From Promethearchaeota archaeon (GTDB lineage: Archaea; Asgardarchaeota; Lokiarchaeia; Sigyniarchaeales; SOKP01), in the NCBI GenBank assembly GCA_016839745.1, contig JAEOTS010000107.1:1-46451 (forward strand): a stretch of 46,451 nucleotides of DNA. Direction: 5' to 3'. Below the pieces are notes generated by a model. It searched no databases and was not told the DNA's origin. It was given only the letters and a program-made list of their open reading frames with translations. Made by a program: the position numbers and the translations under genes. This document shows, piece after piece, positions 36,132-44,759 of this stretch (its first letter is position 1; each line of letters opens with the position of its first letter).

Positions 36132-36188
36132 ATCTAATCAATTACGGTTTATATTGAAGTAAAAATCGAGAATAAAGGTTACCACTTT

Positions 36189-36824
36189 TTACTCGATATC
36201 GATAGATTTTCCTTTTTCTTTTAATTTTTTTAGTTTAACCTCAAGGATTCCGTTCGTATAACGCGCTTTTGCATAGTCTGAATTTATAGGGGCAGGTAAG
36301 TCGATTTCTTTAAAATAACTCCTCCCAGAAACTATTTTTTCAGTAGAAATCGTTATAGATGTATTTGTAGCGTTCAATTCAATATCTTCTTTGTTGACTC
36401 CTGGCATTTCAGCAATGAGAATAATCTGATCCTCTTCTTCGTTCACTTCTACAAGCGGTTCTCTTGTTTTTCTTACTTTTCGTTCGCCGGAGATAGGTTC
36501 CTTTTCGAGATTGCCGAAAGAATTCATAATAGGTTTACCGTCTGGACCGAAACCCATATTAAATCCATACATGATTGGTCCTTTTTTCATAAATTCTCTT
36601 GTAATCTCTTCGGGTGAGAGTCCTTGTAATTCTTTAGGTAAATTTTTAGCTAGCTGGTTAAAAATTTCTTTAAACATTTTTTGAAATTCTTTTGAATTAA
36701 ACAGTTTAGCGGGATCGAAATTTCCAAATATTTTGCTCGGATCTCCTATACCCTTGAACTTGTTCATAAAATCTTCATATTTATCTTCATCATCTTCATC
36801 ATCATAATCGTCTTTTCCCGACAT
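36189..36824 (-). CDS. hsp20: Hsp20/alpha-crystallin small heat-shock protein
   Basis: 211 residues. The acidic N-terminus (MSGKDDYDDEDDEDKYED) and a Phe/Met-rich middle precede the alpha-crystallin domain (about residues 118-205: REPLVEVNEEEDQIILIAEMPGV, ITISTEKIVS, YTNGILEVKLKK). The end SIDIE carries the I-x-I motif that links oligomers. ATP-independent chaperone in the cytoplasm, expected to be heat-induced. The 202-base divergent gap to the ATPase contains CTAGAA/TTCTAG and TTCTAGAA dyads that could be regulatory, with low certainty. Confidence 0.9.
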   Translation of the reverse strand: MSGKDDYDDEDDEDKYEDFMNKFKGIGDPSKIFGNFDPAKLFNSKEFQKMFKEIFNQLAKNLPKELQGLSPEEITREFMKKGPIMYGFNMGFGPDGKPIMNSFGNLEKEPISGERKVRKTREPLVEVNEEEDQIILIAEMPGVNKEDIELNATNTSITISTEKIVSGRSYFKEIDLPAPINSDYAKARYTNGILEVKLKKLKEKGKSIDIE

Positions 36825-37026
36825 TTTATCACTTCCTTGTAAAATATATGTAGATATTAATTACACTTAAATTTTTATTTATAAATTTAGATATGTATAC
36901 TAAAGCTAGAAATATAATAGCTTTTATTCTAGAAAAAATTGTTTAGTTTAATAAACTTATTCCAACTAAATAGTTTGTTATATAAAATCAAAACTAATTA
37001 AAAACGATAAAGTAGAGTAGATTTTT

Positions 37027-38847
37027 ATGTATTCAGAACTCTCAGATGATGATAAGGAAATGTATCTGGATGTATTACGCGAAGCACCGATTTTACCCTT
37101 TTCTAATTTCGTGAGTAGAGGTGATATACCCGATAAAATTGATATTGCACGACCGAGAAGTTATATTGACAGAGAAGTTTATAGATTGGTACGTCAAACT
37201 TATAGAGATAGATCGTCTCGATTAATACCCATCCTAGGGTCAGCTGGAACTGGAAAGACTCATGCTTATCATTCCTTTAAAGATAAGGAGCGAGAAAATA
37301 GAAAGAAATTGGAAGAAACCGCTGAAGCAGAAGAGATCGATACTAGTCAGTTAGAACCTACAGATTGGACAATTATTTATATCCCAAGCCCCCCTGCTTC
37401 TATTAGAGTATTGTTACATGTCTATACATGTATAATAGAAGATGTGGGTCCAGAAATCCTCGATATTGTTTCAGAAAAATTAGTAAGAGAAAAATGGGGA
37501 GGAAAAAAGGGCGGTTTGTTTCAGAAACCTAAAATTGAAGAAGTAATTCAGAAAGGCATACGGGAATTTCCAGGTGTTTTCGCAGACTGCGTAAAAGCGT
37601 TGGTTACTTACCAATTAGATAAAAACAAAAAAGCTTTAGCAGAAAGATGGTTATTAGGCGAAGACCTTCAACCAGAAGAACTAAGTGAGCTTGGGATAAA
37701 CTCAGTAGTTGAGGAAGACGATGTTTGCTTAGCTATGATTAAAATAATAACTGAAAACTTAGATCGCGTACTGATACTTTATTTTGATGAGTTAGAGTCT
37801 CCATATAGAATGCTCGGTGAGGCCGCAGAAAGAAAGTTCCTCGAAATATTGAAAAGGTTATATAACGAAGTCAAAGGTTTAGTCATTATTATAGCTGTTT
37901 TGAAAGAAATCTGGCCACGGATTTTAGAAATCGCTGATCCACCATTAAGGTCAAGGATGGAACCTGAGGAAGATTTAAAACCCTTTAGTTTAAATGACTT
38001 AAAAATCTTTTTTAGCAAATCAATGGAAGCCTTTTGGGAAGATAACAACTTAAATCCTCCATTGTATCCGTTGTTTCCCTTAAACGAAAAATTAATTGAG
38101 ATAATTTACGAAAAAACGCAAGGCAATCCAAGAAATTCCATTAAACTTTGTAGAAGATTCATTGATAAAGTTGTTACAGAGGAAATGAGCGTGGAAGATT
38201 TGTTAAAGGCGAGTGCAGATATAGTAGCAACCGCAAAACCTCCCAGAAGAGAAACAGAGGAAGAAGTTGTTGATTTTTCGAAACCTAGAGAAGTTATTAA
38301 AAAGACAATTGAAGAGATATTAGCGGAGGAAGAATACGTTATAGAAGTGAACCCTTCTTCAGTAGCGGGAGCAACTTTAAAAAGCATTATAAAAGTAGGA
38401 GAAGAAAAGAAGAAGAAATTCAAGACTCAAATGGAGTATAAATTCAGGATGGGAAAGAGGAGCCAGACCTTAGCTGCTTTGGTTGAATTTGAAGGTAATA
38501 AATGGGGTTTAGAGATTCCTTCGATCAAAACTTTCGATAGAAGTGCTGGTGTTGCAGGGTATTACGCGGCAAAAAGGTTAAAAGATGCAATTGATCAAAA
38601 AGCGATTGATTCAGCAATATTAATAGTTCCAGCGGGTAGTAGTGGTGCTAAATTTGAATTGATTTTGGAAAATAATGCAGGAATTCACAAGGTGGAATTA
38701 AATAACGAAACAGGCGAAAGCTTGATCGCTAATGCGTTAACTTATCCATCGAAAGAAGGTTGGGAAATAGCTAAAATCATTTTTCCAGATATTGGAGGAT
38801 ATACTCCACCACATGTCGATGAATCTTCAGAAGATTCTGAACAATAA
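37027..38847 (+). CDS. AAA/ORC-like ATPase with unrecognised C-terminal domain
   Basis: 606 residues. Residues about 25-400 are a P-loop ATPase: Walker A GSAGTGKTH (71-79), Walker B LILYFDELES (249-258), a sensor-like IIIAVLKE and an ORC/Cdc6-like lid (GNPRNSIKLCRRF). A charged linker follows, then a C-terminal domain from about residue 435 (TLAALVEFEGNKWGLEIPSIKTFDRS ... AILIVPAGSSGA) whose strand pattern faintly recalls a PD-(D/E)xK nuclease fold, but the catalytic lysine motif is not clearly there. Acidic tail SSEDSEQ. Function unknown. Its stop lies four bases from the end of the convergent longin-like gene. Confidence 0.85.
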   Translation: MYSELSDDDKEMYLDVLREAPILPFSNFVSRGDIPDKIDIARPRSYIDREVYRLVRQTYRDRSSRLIPILGSAGTGKTHAYHSFKDKERENRKKLEETAEAEEIDTSQLEPTDWTIIYIPSPPASIRVLLHVYTCIIEDVGPEILDIVSEKLVREKWGGKKGGLFQKPKIEEVIQKGIREFPGVFADCVKALVTYQLDKNKKALAERWLLGEDLQPEELSELGINSVVEEDDVCLAMIKIITENLDRVLILYFDELESPYRMLGEAAERKFLEILKRLYNEVKGLVIIIAVLKEIWPRILEIADPPLRSRMEPEEDLKPFSLNDLKIFFSKSMEAFWEDNNLNPPLYPLFPLNEKLIEIIYEKTQGNPRNSIKLCRRFIDKVVTEEMSVEDLLKASADIVATAKPPRRETEEEVVDFSKPREVIKKTIEEILAEEEYVIEVNPSSVAGATLKSIIKVGEEKKKKFKTQMEYKFRMGKRSQTLAALVEFEGNKWGLEIPSIKTFDRSAGVAGYYAAKRLKDAIDQKAIDSAILIVPAGSSGAKFELILENNAGIHKVELNNETGESLIANALTYPSKEGWEIAKIIFPDIGGYTPPHVDESSEDSEQ

Positions 38848-38851
38848 AAAA

Positions 38852-39775
38852 TTATAGTTTTTGTAAAATTTCCTTAAATTTTTTATCTAAATTGAATAAT
38901 TCTTTAGCTAGTTCATCTGCTCTTTTACTGTTTTTTAGGAATTCAGTTAAAATGGATGTGGTTTCATGTTCCTCAAATGAGTTTGCAATATTTATTAAAG
39001 TATCTAATGGTTTCACTAATTCGTGATAGAGATGCAATTTATTACTCTGTAAAGTTTCAACCCTATTCTCTATTTCTTTAAGATTAATTTCTCGCTCTTT
39101 GATTAATTCTGGAAATTTTCCCACTTGTTCGGCTTTGCTCGTTAAAAACGCGACGATATCCACTTCTTGAATGGTTTCTGCTAATTCAGCAGCTTTTAGA
39201 AAACTTTTTTTTGCCTTTTTATAAAACCCTTCGATTAGTTGTTGTTCAGCAAGTTTAATTTCGTCAGATAACTTTTCAGGAATTTGTTCACCTAAGTCAA
39301 TTAGTTCTCTTGCTTCGGTTAATTTACCATCATCCAGCATTTTTTTAGTTTTATCATTGATAGTTTCTTTAACCATACTTGGTTCCTTCAACTTTTCCAT
39401 TAAAGTGAAAATAGAATCGAATTCTTTCCTCAACAGCTCTTCAAGAGCACCTTTATCTTTCGAGAAATCTTTAACAACTTTAGTGGCGATGTTTTCCAGA
39501 ATACTTTTCAGAGAAACTAAATCTTCATCCTGTTTTAAAACGAATCCTAGAAATAAATTATCTCGTTCAATAGATTTTGAATCCATTTTTGACGAATAAT
39601 ATCTTAAGTCTTCATTCCAAAATATTGTATCAGAAAATTCTTTCTGAATGTGTTTTTCTTCAAAATCCTTTAATGTATCTTTATTTACTTTATTCTCTTG
39701 AGCCAAATAGTATTCCGCTAATACATTTGGTCCAAAGGATTCGTCAATTTCGTAAAGATATATTCCAACTGGCAT
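38852..39775 (-). CDS. longin/roadblock-like N-terminal domain with helical C-terminal region
   Basis: 307 residues; not a named family. The first roughly 105 residues (PVGIYLYEIDESFGPNVLAEYYL, a strand at YYSSKMDS, NLFLGFVLKQDEDL, then a long helix) have the order of a longin/profilin-like fold common in Asgard trafficking proteins. Residues about 130-307 are almost wholly helical and charged (coiled-coil/TPR-like, with AKKSFLKAAELAETIQEVD as a repeat-like helix pair). No membrane segment. The ATG is nine bases downstream of repeat copy 39785-39864, which carries its promoter. Convergent with the ATPase (four-base gap). Role inferred only. Confidence 0.8.
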   Translation of the reverse strand: MPVGIYLYEIDESFGPNVLAEYYLAQENKVNKDTLKDFEEKHIQKEFSDTIFWNEDLRYYSSKMDSKSIERDNLFLGFVLKQDEDLVSLKSILENIATKVVKDFSKDKGALEELLRKEFDSIFTLMEKLKEPSMVKETINDKTKKMLDDGKLTEARELIDLGEQIPEKLSDEIKLAEQQLIEGFYKKAKKSFLKAAELAETIQEVDIVAFLTSKAEQVGKFPELIKEREINLKEIENRVETLQSNKLHLYHELVKPLDTLINIANSFEEHETTSILTEFLKNSKRADELAKELFNLDKKFKEILQKL

Positions 39776-39784
39776 GATACTGAT

Positions 39785-39864
39785 TCTCTATATAATTTTA
39801 CCGATTAAAATTGTTATTAATTACTAGTTAATAAGCGTTTAATTTTATATTTTTATTTGTTCTA
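39785..39864. repeat. 80-bp direct repeat, copy 1
   Basis: Starts TCTCTATATAATTTTAC and ends TTTTATTTGTTCTA. It matches copy 2 (41624-41703) at 77 of 80 positions by direct comparison. It lies just upstream of the longin-like gene on the minus strand, so it likely includes that gene's promoter. The two copies bracket the esterase gene. Spacing between copy starts is 1839 bases. Confidence 0.9.
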
Positions 39865-39910
39865 TTTTTTATATTTTTCTATGTTGCAGCAAATTACTTA
39901 GTTAAAAAAC

Positions 39911-41620
39911 TTAGTCTAAAGGTATGAAATCATCGATTAACGCCAATACTTTTTCCCGTTCAGGTTCTTCGAGTTCAGAATTGATAAGGTCTAGAACACT
40001 TCGAACACTAATCATCTCCCTTAGGTATGACAGCTTTAAATCGCTGAATCCCGAGTCAAGAACAATGATTTTTTCTTTTCCTCTAGTGCTATCCCAGGTA
40101 GGCCAATTAGGTAAGTTTTCTCCATTAGGATTCCCTGTTTTTGCAAAATTGGCTAGATAACTCATGCACAAGTCAGTTAATCTTTCGCGACCAAGAGAGT
40201 TATGTTTTGTATGGAGTTTTCCTATTAACATGGCTATTTGCCCCATTCCCATCCCTAAAAAGAAGGGTATCTCTGCACTGTGGTGAGCACCTAGTTCTTG
40301 CCCCTTATTTCTTGGTAGAACGCTTAATCCATTAATATCAATCCTTCCCCAGTCAAACCGGTATGCGTAGACAGGTACATCACTATTAGAAGTTATTTTA
40401 CTTGCTATGATATCAACACCGTTTGCACGCCATAGTAAGGAATAGTAATCCCAAACTAAATCATATTCCCGTGAATATAACGGGGGATTCTTTCTAAAAT
40501 ACCCAAAGAGCTTCATTTCGTCCTTGGTGCAACCAATAATTAGGGGAACCTTGTTTGCCCACCCTCCAGATGAAAATACGCCGTAGCCTTCTTCTGGTAT
40601 TACGATACCATCAGTGAAGATAGTGTGCCATTCTGCCATTCCAAAGTCTTTAGTAGGGATGTTTTTTGTGATTGTGAACGCTGATTTAGAACGGAAGTAT
40701 TTATTAATTTCATCGTCCGCCATCTTGCTGATAAGTTCTTCCGCTTCTTCTTCATTACTAGCCTTTCCTTCCTTAACAAGGAGAGATACTAAAAGCTTGT
40801 TACTCTGGATTATGGCATCACTAGTACTCCAGATAAGCGAAAGTGCGCTTTCTGAAATAGCACGATGGAAGAGTCCTTTCGCTGCGGGAGACACAAGGAG
40901 TGAAAGTACGTTAAAAGCTCCACCAGATTCACCTGCGATTGTTACATTGTTTGGATCACCACCAAATGCTCTGATGTTTTCATGGACCCACTCCAAGGAC
41001 TTTATCAGATCAAGAGTGCCAAAATTCCCGCTTTGGTCTTCTGAAGAGCCACTTCCTGTCACGGCAGGGTGAATAAACCATCCCATTGCCCCTAGGCGGT
41101 AGTTAACGGAGATGTATAACAAGTTTGATTTTGCAACCACCGCATTACCATAATAATCTTTCGTAGCAGCTGTTCCTATTGAGTTCCCTCCCCCATGGAT
41201 GTACAGGTAAACAGGTAACTCCGTTTCTGAACTTTTAGGACGCCAGATGTTGAGGTAAAGACAGTCTTCAGAGCCAATTGGACCTAGTATGGGCATTACT
41301 TGTGCTGCCGCATTCCCAAATCTTTTTGTTTTGCGTGTTCCGAACCAAGGAACAGGATCGCGCGGTACTTTCCACCGTAGTTTTCCTACTGGGGGAGTTG
41401 CATAGGGAATTCCCTTCCAACACCAGGTATTTTTGTCCAAATAACCAGTTAACAGACCGTATTTTGTTTGGACTGTAGCATTATTATTCCAAACACCAAG
41501 CTCGTAAGTATGGTCTGATTTTTTCGGTGCAAAGTAACGTTTAATAGGCGGAGAAACGGTTCTTTTGAATGAATTAACCAATCTGATAAAAAGACCGAAT
41601 AAATAGAGCAGTTTCATCAT
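39911..41620 (-). CDS. type-B carboxylesterase
   Basis: 569 residues. Carboxylesterase type B features: TKYGLLTGYLD, WKGIPYATPPVGKLRW, SEDCLYLNIW, YIHGGGNSIG (oxyanion hole), GDPNNVTIAGESGGA (nucleophile serine), and the late GAHHSAEIPFFLG with the catalytic histidine. Secreted or membrane-bound: the N-terminus (LLYLFGLFIRLV) is a short hydrophobic stretch. It hydrolyses carboxylic esters; natural substrate unknown. Codon use and base composition look richer in G+C than the neighbours by eye, and it is bracketed by a duplicated 80-bp promoter region, both suggesting acquisition. Such esterases are uncommon in archaea. Confidence 0.93.
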   Translation of the reverse strand: MMKLLYLFGLFIRLVNSFKRTVSPPIKRYFAPKKSDHTYELGVWNNNATVQTKYGLLTGYLDKNTWCWKGIPYATPPVGKLRWKVPRDPVPWFGTRKTKRFGNAAAQVMPILGPIGSEDCLYLNIWRPKSSETELPVYLYIHGGGNSIGTAATKDYYGNAVVAKSNLLYISVNYRLGAMGWFIHPAVTGSGSSEDQSGNFGTLDLIKSLEWVHENIRAFGGDPNNVTIAGESGGAFNVLSLLVSPAAKGLFHRAISESALSLIWSTSDAIIQSNKLLVSLLVKEGKASNEEEAEELISKMADDEINKYFRSKSAFTITKNIPTKDFGMAEWHTIFTDGIVIPEEGYGVFSSGGWANKVPLIIGCTKDEMKLFGYFRKNPPLYSREYDLVWDYYSLLWRANGVDIIASKITSNSDVPVYAYRFDWGRIDINGLSVLPRNKGQELGAHHSAEIPFFLGMGMGQIAMLIGKLHTKHNSLGRERLTDLCMSYLANFAKTGNPNGENLPNWPTWDSTRGKEKIIVLDSGFSDLKLSYLREMISVRSVLDLINSELEEPEREKVLALIDDFIPLD

Positions 41621-41623
41621 AAA

Positions 41624-41703
41624 TCTCTATATAATTTTACAGATTAAAATTATTATTAATTACTAGTTAATAAGCGTTTTATTTTATATTTTTATTTGTT
41701 CTA
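41624..41703. repeat. 80-bp direct repeat, copy 2
   Basis: Differs from copy 1 at three positions only (C/A, G/A and A/T). It lies three bases upstream of the esterase ATG and about 54 bases before ftr (on the other strand), so it serves as the esterase promoter region and may also flank ftr. The arrangement suggests that ftr and the longin-like gene were once neighbours with a single copy of this sequence between them. Confidence 0.9.
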
Positions 41704-41757
41704 AATAATTCATCTATTAACATAGCGTTATTAAATTACAGAAAAGAAGCGTGAAAA

Positions 41758-42681
41758 ATGGAAATAGTGGATACATATTGCGAAGTGTTTGAAGGATTAG
41801 TAGTTCAATTAATGGTTACTGCTCAAGATGCGAAATTCTTAACTCGAGCTGTAAACGCATTTACTGCCCTTCCTTCAACTGTTTTCGGCGATGCAGAGGG
41901 AGGTATTGTTCGGTGGCTTTCTGAAAAAGAAACGATTGATGGAAGGCTCGGGGCAATCGTTCAACTGTGGGTAACTGGAACTGGTAAGAAAGCTATAGCT
42001 AAGTTTTACGAACAACTTGGTAGAAGAATGAGACAGGGGATTCTTGTTGTTCCAACGACGGCAGTTTATAATTATTTCCCTGGATCAACTGAGCTTATGT
42101 TCAATATGATGGATAATGTAGGTCATTGTGGAGACGGATACGAATGGATTGTTGAAAAATTTAAACGAAAACTAATAAATATCCCAATCATGATGGGATA
42201 CGATTTTCTAATTGAAGAAAATATTTCATACGCTAAAGGCGTTATGGGAGGAAACTTATGGTTATTTTGCGACTCAGTTGATTCTGGAATTAAGGTCGGA
42301 AGAGAAACTGTTAAGATTTTGGCTGAGATCGATAATGTCTGCACAACTTTTGATGTATGCTCAGCAGGTTCAAAACCTGTTCCCCCAGATGCTAAATATC
42401 CTGAAATAGGTCCTTCAACTAATCACCCTTATTGTCCTACACTCAAAGATAAGTTATCTCCCAGCGAATTTCAAGTTCCGACGGGAGTGAAATCAATTCC
42501 GGAAATTGTGTTTAATGGTATCAAGCTTGAGGATGTGAAAGTGGCAATGCAAAAAACTATAGAAGGTATAACTGATATGGATGGATTGCTTAAAATTTCC
42601 GCGGGGAACTACGGAGGTAAACTGGGTAAGTATAAAATTTGGTTACGGGAATTAGGTTTAAAAGAAAGTTATTTTAGTTAG
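41758..42681 (+). CDS. ftr: formylmethanofuran:tetrahydromethanopterin formyltransferase
   Basis: 307 residues, the usual length (about 297). Ftr moves the formyl group from formylmethanofuran to tetrahydromethanopterin, the second step of the archaeal C1/Wood-Ljungdahl branch. Family signs: VDTYCEVFEGLVVQL, EAGIVRW-like start of domain 1, VPTTAVYNYFPG, GDGYEWIVEKF, GGNLWLF, TNHPYCPTLKD and the closing ISAGNYGGKLGKYKIWL. ATG 41758 follows GAAAAGAAG. It stands apart from other C1 genes. In bacteria the same protein is used for formaldehyde oxidation. The direction (reduction or oxidation) is not decidable. Confidence 0.95.
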   Translation: MEIVDTYCEVFEGLVVQLMVTAQDAKFLTRAVNAFTALPSTVFGDAEGGIVRWLSEKETIDGRLGAIVQLWVTGTGKKAIAKFYEQLGRRMRQGILVVPTTAVYNYFPGSTELMFNMMDNVGHCGDGYEWIVEKFKRKLINIPIMMGYDFLIEENISYAKGVMGGNLWLFCDSVDSGIKVGRETVKILAEIDNVCTTFDVCSAGSKPVPPDAKYPEIGPSTNHPYCPTLKDKLSPSEFQVPTGVKSIPEIVFNGIKLEDVKVAMQKTIEGITDMDGLLKISAGNYGGKLGKYKIWLRELGLKESYFS

Positions 42682-42683
42682 AA

Positions 42684-43370
42684 TCAGCTTATTTTTTTAT
42701 AGGTTAATGTTTTATCTTTTACAGGTTCCATCTCTCCAGTTTTAATATATTTATAAAACTTTGGATACTTTTCATAAAACACTTTTTCGATAACATCAAG
42801 GGGTAAATCTGCATGTATTCCTCGATCTTGGAGATATTCTCCAAATTTTCTACCCTCATTATCGTAAAAAGGAAATACGGCATGGTTCTCGCCGTCAAAT
42901 TCAACCATAGGGATAAACCCTCCTTTTATTGCGGTTTCTTGGTCAAATGAGGGTGTTAATTTTACCCATTTATCATTAAGGTAAAGTTCGCTATACCCAT
43001 GATAATACATCACATTAGTTTCCATAAAATCTATGATTTTTTGAGATATTTTATGATTTATCAAGTCTACTAAATGAATCCGTGCGGGGATTCCAACGAC
43101 TCGAGCAAAAGAAGATAACAAAACAGATTTAGAGACACAGAAACCGTTCTTTCGTCTTAAAGTTACGCTTGCTTTAAAATTTGCTTTGATGGATGGAATG
43201 TATGTGTGCATATTATATTTAATTTGATCCCTTACCCAATAAAAAAGTGCTATTGCTTTTTCCTTTTCAGTTTCTAAACCTTTAGTAATCTCAAAGGCTT
43301 TCTCCCGGACAAATTTTTTATTAAAATCGAAAAATTCAGTTGGTTGTAGATAATTATCAAAATTCCCCAT
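42684..43370 (-). CDS. transglutaminase-like cysteine protease-fold protein
   Basis: 228 residues. A transglutaminase-like (PF01841-type) core: EKAIALFYWVRDQIKY, the catalytic Cys in KNGFCVSKSVLLSSFARVVGIPAR, His in YYHGYSELYLNDKW, and the Asp in TPSFD. All triad residues are present. It may act as a peptidase or peptide-amide hydrolase; substrate unknown. No signal peptide or membrane helix, so cytoplasmic. It ends two bases after the ftr stop on the other strand. Confidence 0.87.
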   Translation of the reverse strand: MGNFDNYLQPTEFFDFNKKFVREKAFEITKGLETEKEKAIALFYWVRDQIKYNMHTYIPSIKANFKASVTLRRKNGFCVSKSVLLSSFARVVGIPARIHLVDLINHKISQKIIDFMETNVMYYHGYSELYLNDKWVKLTPSFDQETAIKGGFIPMVEFDGENHAVFPFYDNEGRKFGEYLQDRGIHADLPLDVIEKVFYEKYPKFYKYIKTGEMEPVKDKTLTYKKIS

Positions 43371-43547
43371 AATTATGAAAAAAATTAGTTCTTTTTGAAT
43401 ATTATGAAATTAGGTCGAAATTTACAAAACATTCTAAATCTTTAAATATATTGAATGCTAACCTTAATTCTGATTTTACCCTAAAAAAAAACTTCTCCTT
43501 GCCTTTTTCAGATTTATCTTAGATTCTTTAGAATTTATCGGGAAAAA

Positions 43548-44759
43548 TCATTCTATTTCAAGTATTTCAGTTATGTCTTTCCCATCTCTAAAAATGTCAT
43601 TAGCTTTATCCATCATATCTGGAATTTCAATTTGTTGTGGACATTTTTCTAAACATTCTCCACATTGGGTGCAAAGGGTAGCAGCACCTTCAACCTCTTC
43701 TCCTCCTTCTCGTCGTCTATTTAGGGCCTCAGGGGTTTTAGCCATTTGATTGTATTCCATCCGAGCTCTATCTCCCCAATATGCGATTTCATTGAGTACT
43801 CCTAATACATTAGGGATTGAAACTCCGTTCGGACATGGTATACAATAACCACATCTGGTGCATGGAACTACTACATATTTATTATAAGCCTCCCTTAAAT
43901 CTGCGATAGTTTTTAATTCCGGATCAGTTAAAGTGTTGATTCCCGAATTATTGGCAGATTCGACATTTTCCACAACTTGTTGCATAGTGCTCATGCCGCT
44001 TAAAACGACAGAAACATGTTTTTGGTTCCATAAAAACTGGAGTGCCCAATCAGCCATAGACCTCTGAATGCTGGAATTATTCAATACATTTTTTATTAAT
44101 GGTTTTGATTCTAAATCGTCGTTAGGAATTGCTAATTTTCCTCCTCGAATGGGTTCCATAATGATAACAGCAATATCCTTTTCCCCAGCGTAGTGTAATC
44201 CTTTTAAACCTGCTTGATGTTTTATATCTAAATAATTCAACTGTATTTGACAGCAGTCCCATTGGTATGAATCAATGATTTCTTTGAAGACATCGAAATT
44301 GTCGTGAAACGAGAAACCAATATATTTAAAAAGTCCATTATCTCTCGCATTTTCCATGTTTTTAATTAAATTCAATTCTTGTACTTTCTTAAATCGCTGT
44401 TTATTAAGTCCATGAAATAAATATATATCTGGATTGGTTTGTAATCTATCTAATTGCCTTTTAAAATAACGTTCAAAGTGATTCTGTCTCCTAATTAACC
44501 AAATTGGTAATTTCGTGGTTAAATGAACTTTCTCACGATACCCATATTGTAATGCTTTTCCTATGATCACCTCACTTCGACCTCCATGATAAGGATAAGC
44601 TGTATCAATGTAATTTACACCATGATCTATCGCATAACGAATCATTTGAATTGCTTCCTCTTCTATTATTTTAAAGTTTTGATCAAGAGGTAGGCGCATT
44701 GCGCCAAAACCCAAAGCAGAGGCATCCCATCCCAATGAACCCATTTTTCGATACTTCAT
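43548..44759 (-). CDS. aldo/keto reductase with C-terminal 2x[4Fe-4S] ferredoxin domain
   Basis: 403 residues. Residues 1 to about 285 are an aldo/keto reductase barrel: LGFGAMRLPL, YIDTAYPYHGG (Asp, Tyr), TTKLP (Lys), IYLFHGL (His), and QIQLNYLD. The C-terminal region has two cluster motifs, CTRCGYCIPCPNGVSIP and CTQCGECLEKCPQQIEIP. This architecture is known from ferredoxin-type AKRs of anaerobes and suggests electrons come from or go to ferredoxin. Substrate unknown. ATG 44759. It is downstream of the palindrome-rich gap. Confidence 0.92.
   Translation of the reverse strand: MKYRKMGSLGWDASALGFGAMRLPLDQNFKIIEEEAIQMIRYAIDHGVNYIDTAYPYHGGRSEVIIGKALQYGYREKVHLTTKLPIWLIRRQNHFERYFKRQLDRLQTNPDIYLFHGLNKQRFKKVQELNLIKNMENARDNGLFKYIGFSFHDNFDVFKEIIDSYQWDCCQIQLNYLDIKHQAGLKGLHYAGEKDIAVIIMEPIRGGKLAIPNDDLESKPLIKNVLNNSSIQRSMADWALQFLWNQKHVSVVLSGMSTMQQVVENVESANNSGINTLTDPELKTIADLREAYNKYVVVPCTRCGYCIPCPNGVSIPNVLGVLNEIAYWGDRARMEYNQMAKTPEALNRRREGGEEVEGAATLCTQCGECLEKCPQQIEIPDMMDKANDIFRDGKDITEILEIE

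Noticed and set aside
40614..41072. 152-codon plus-strand frame opposite the esterase
   Set aside because: Antisense shadow of a strongly supported esterase coding frame.
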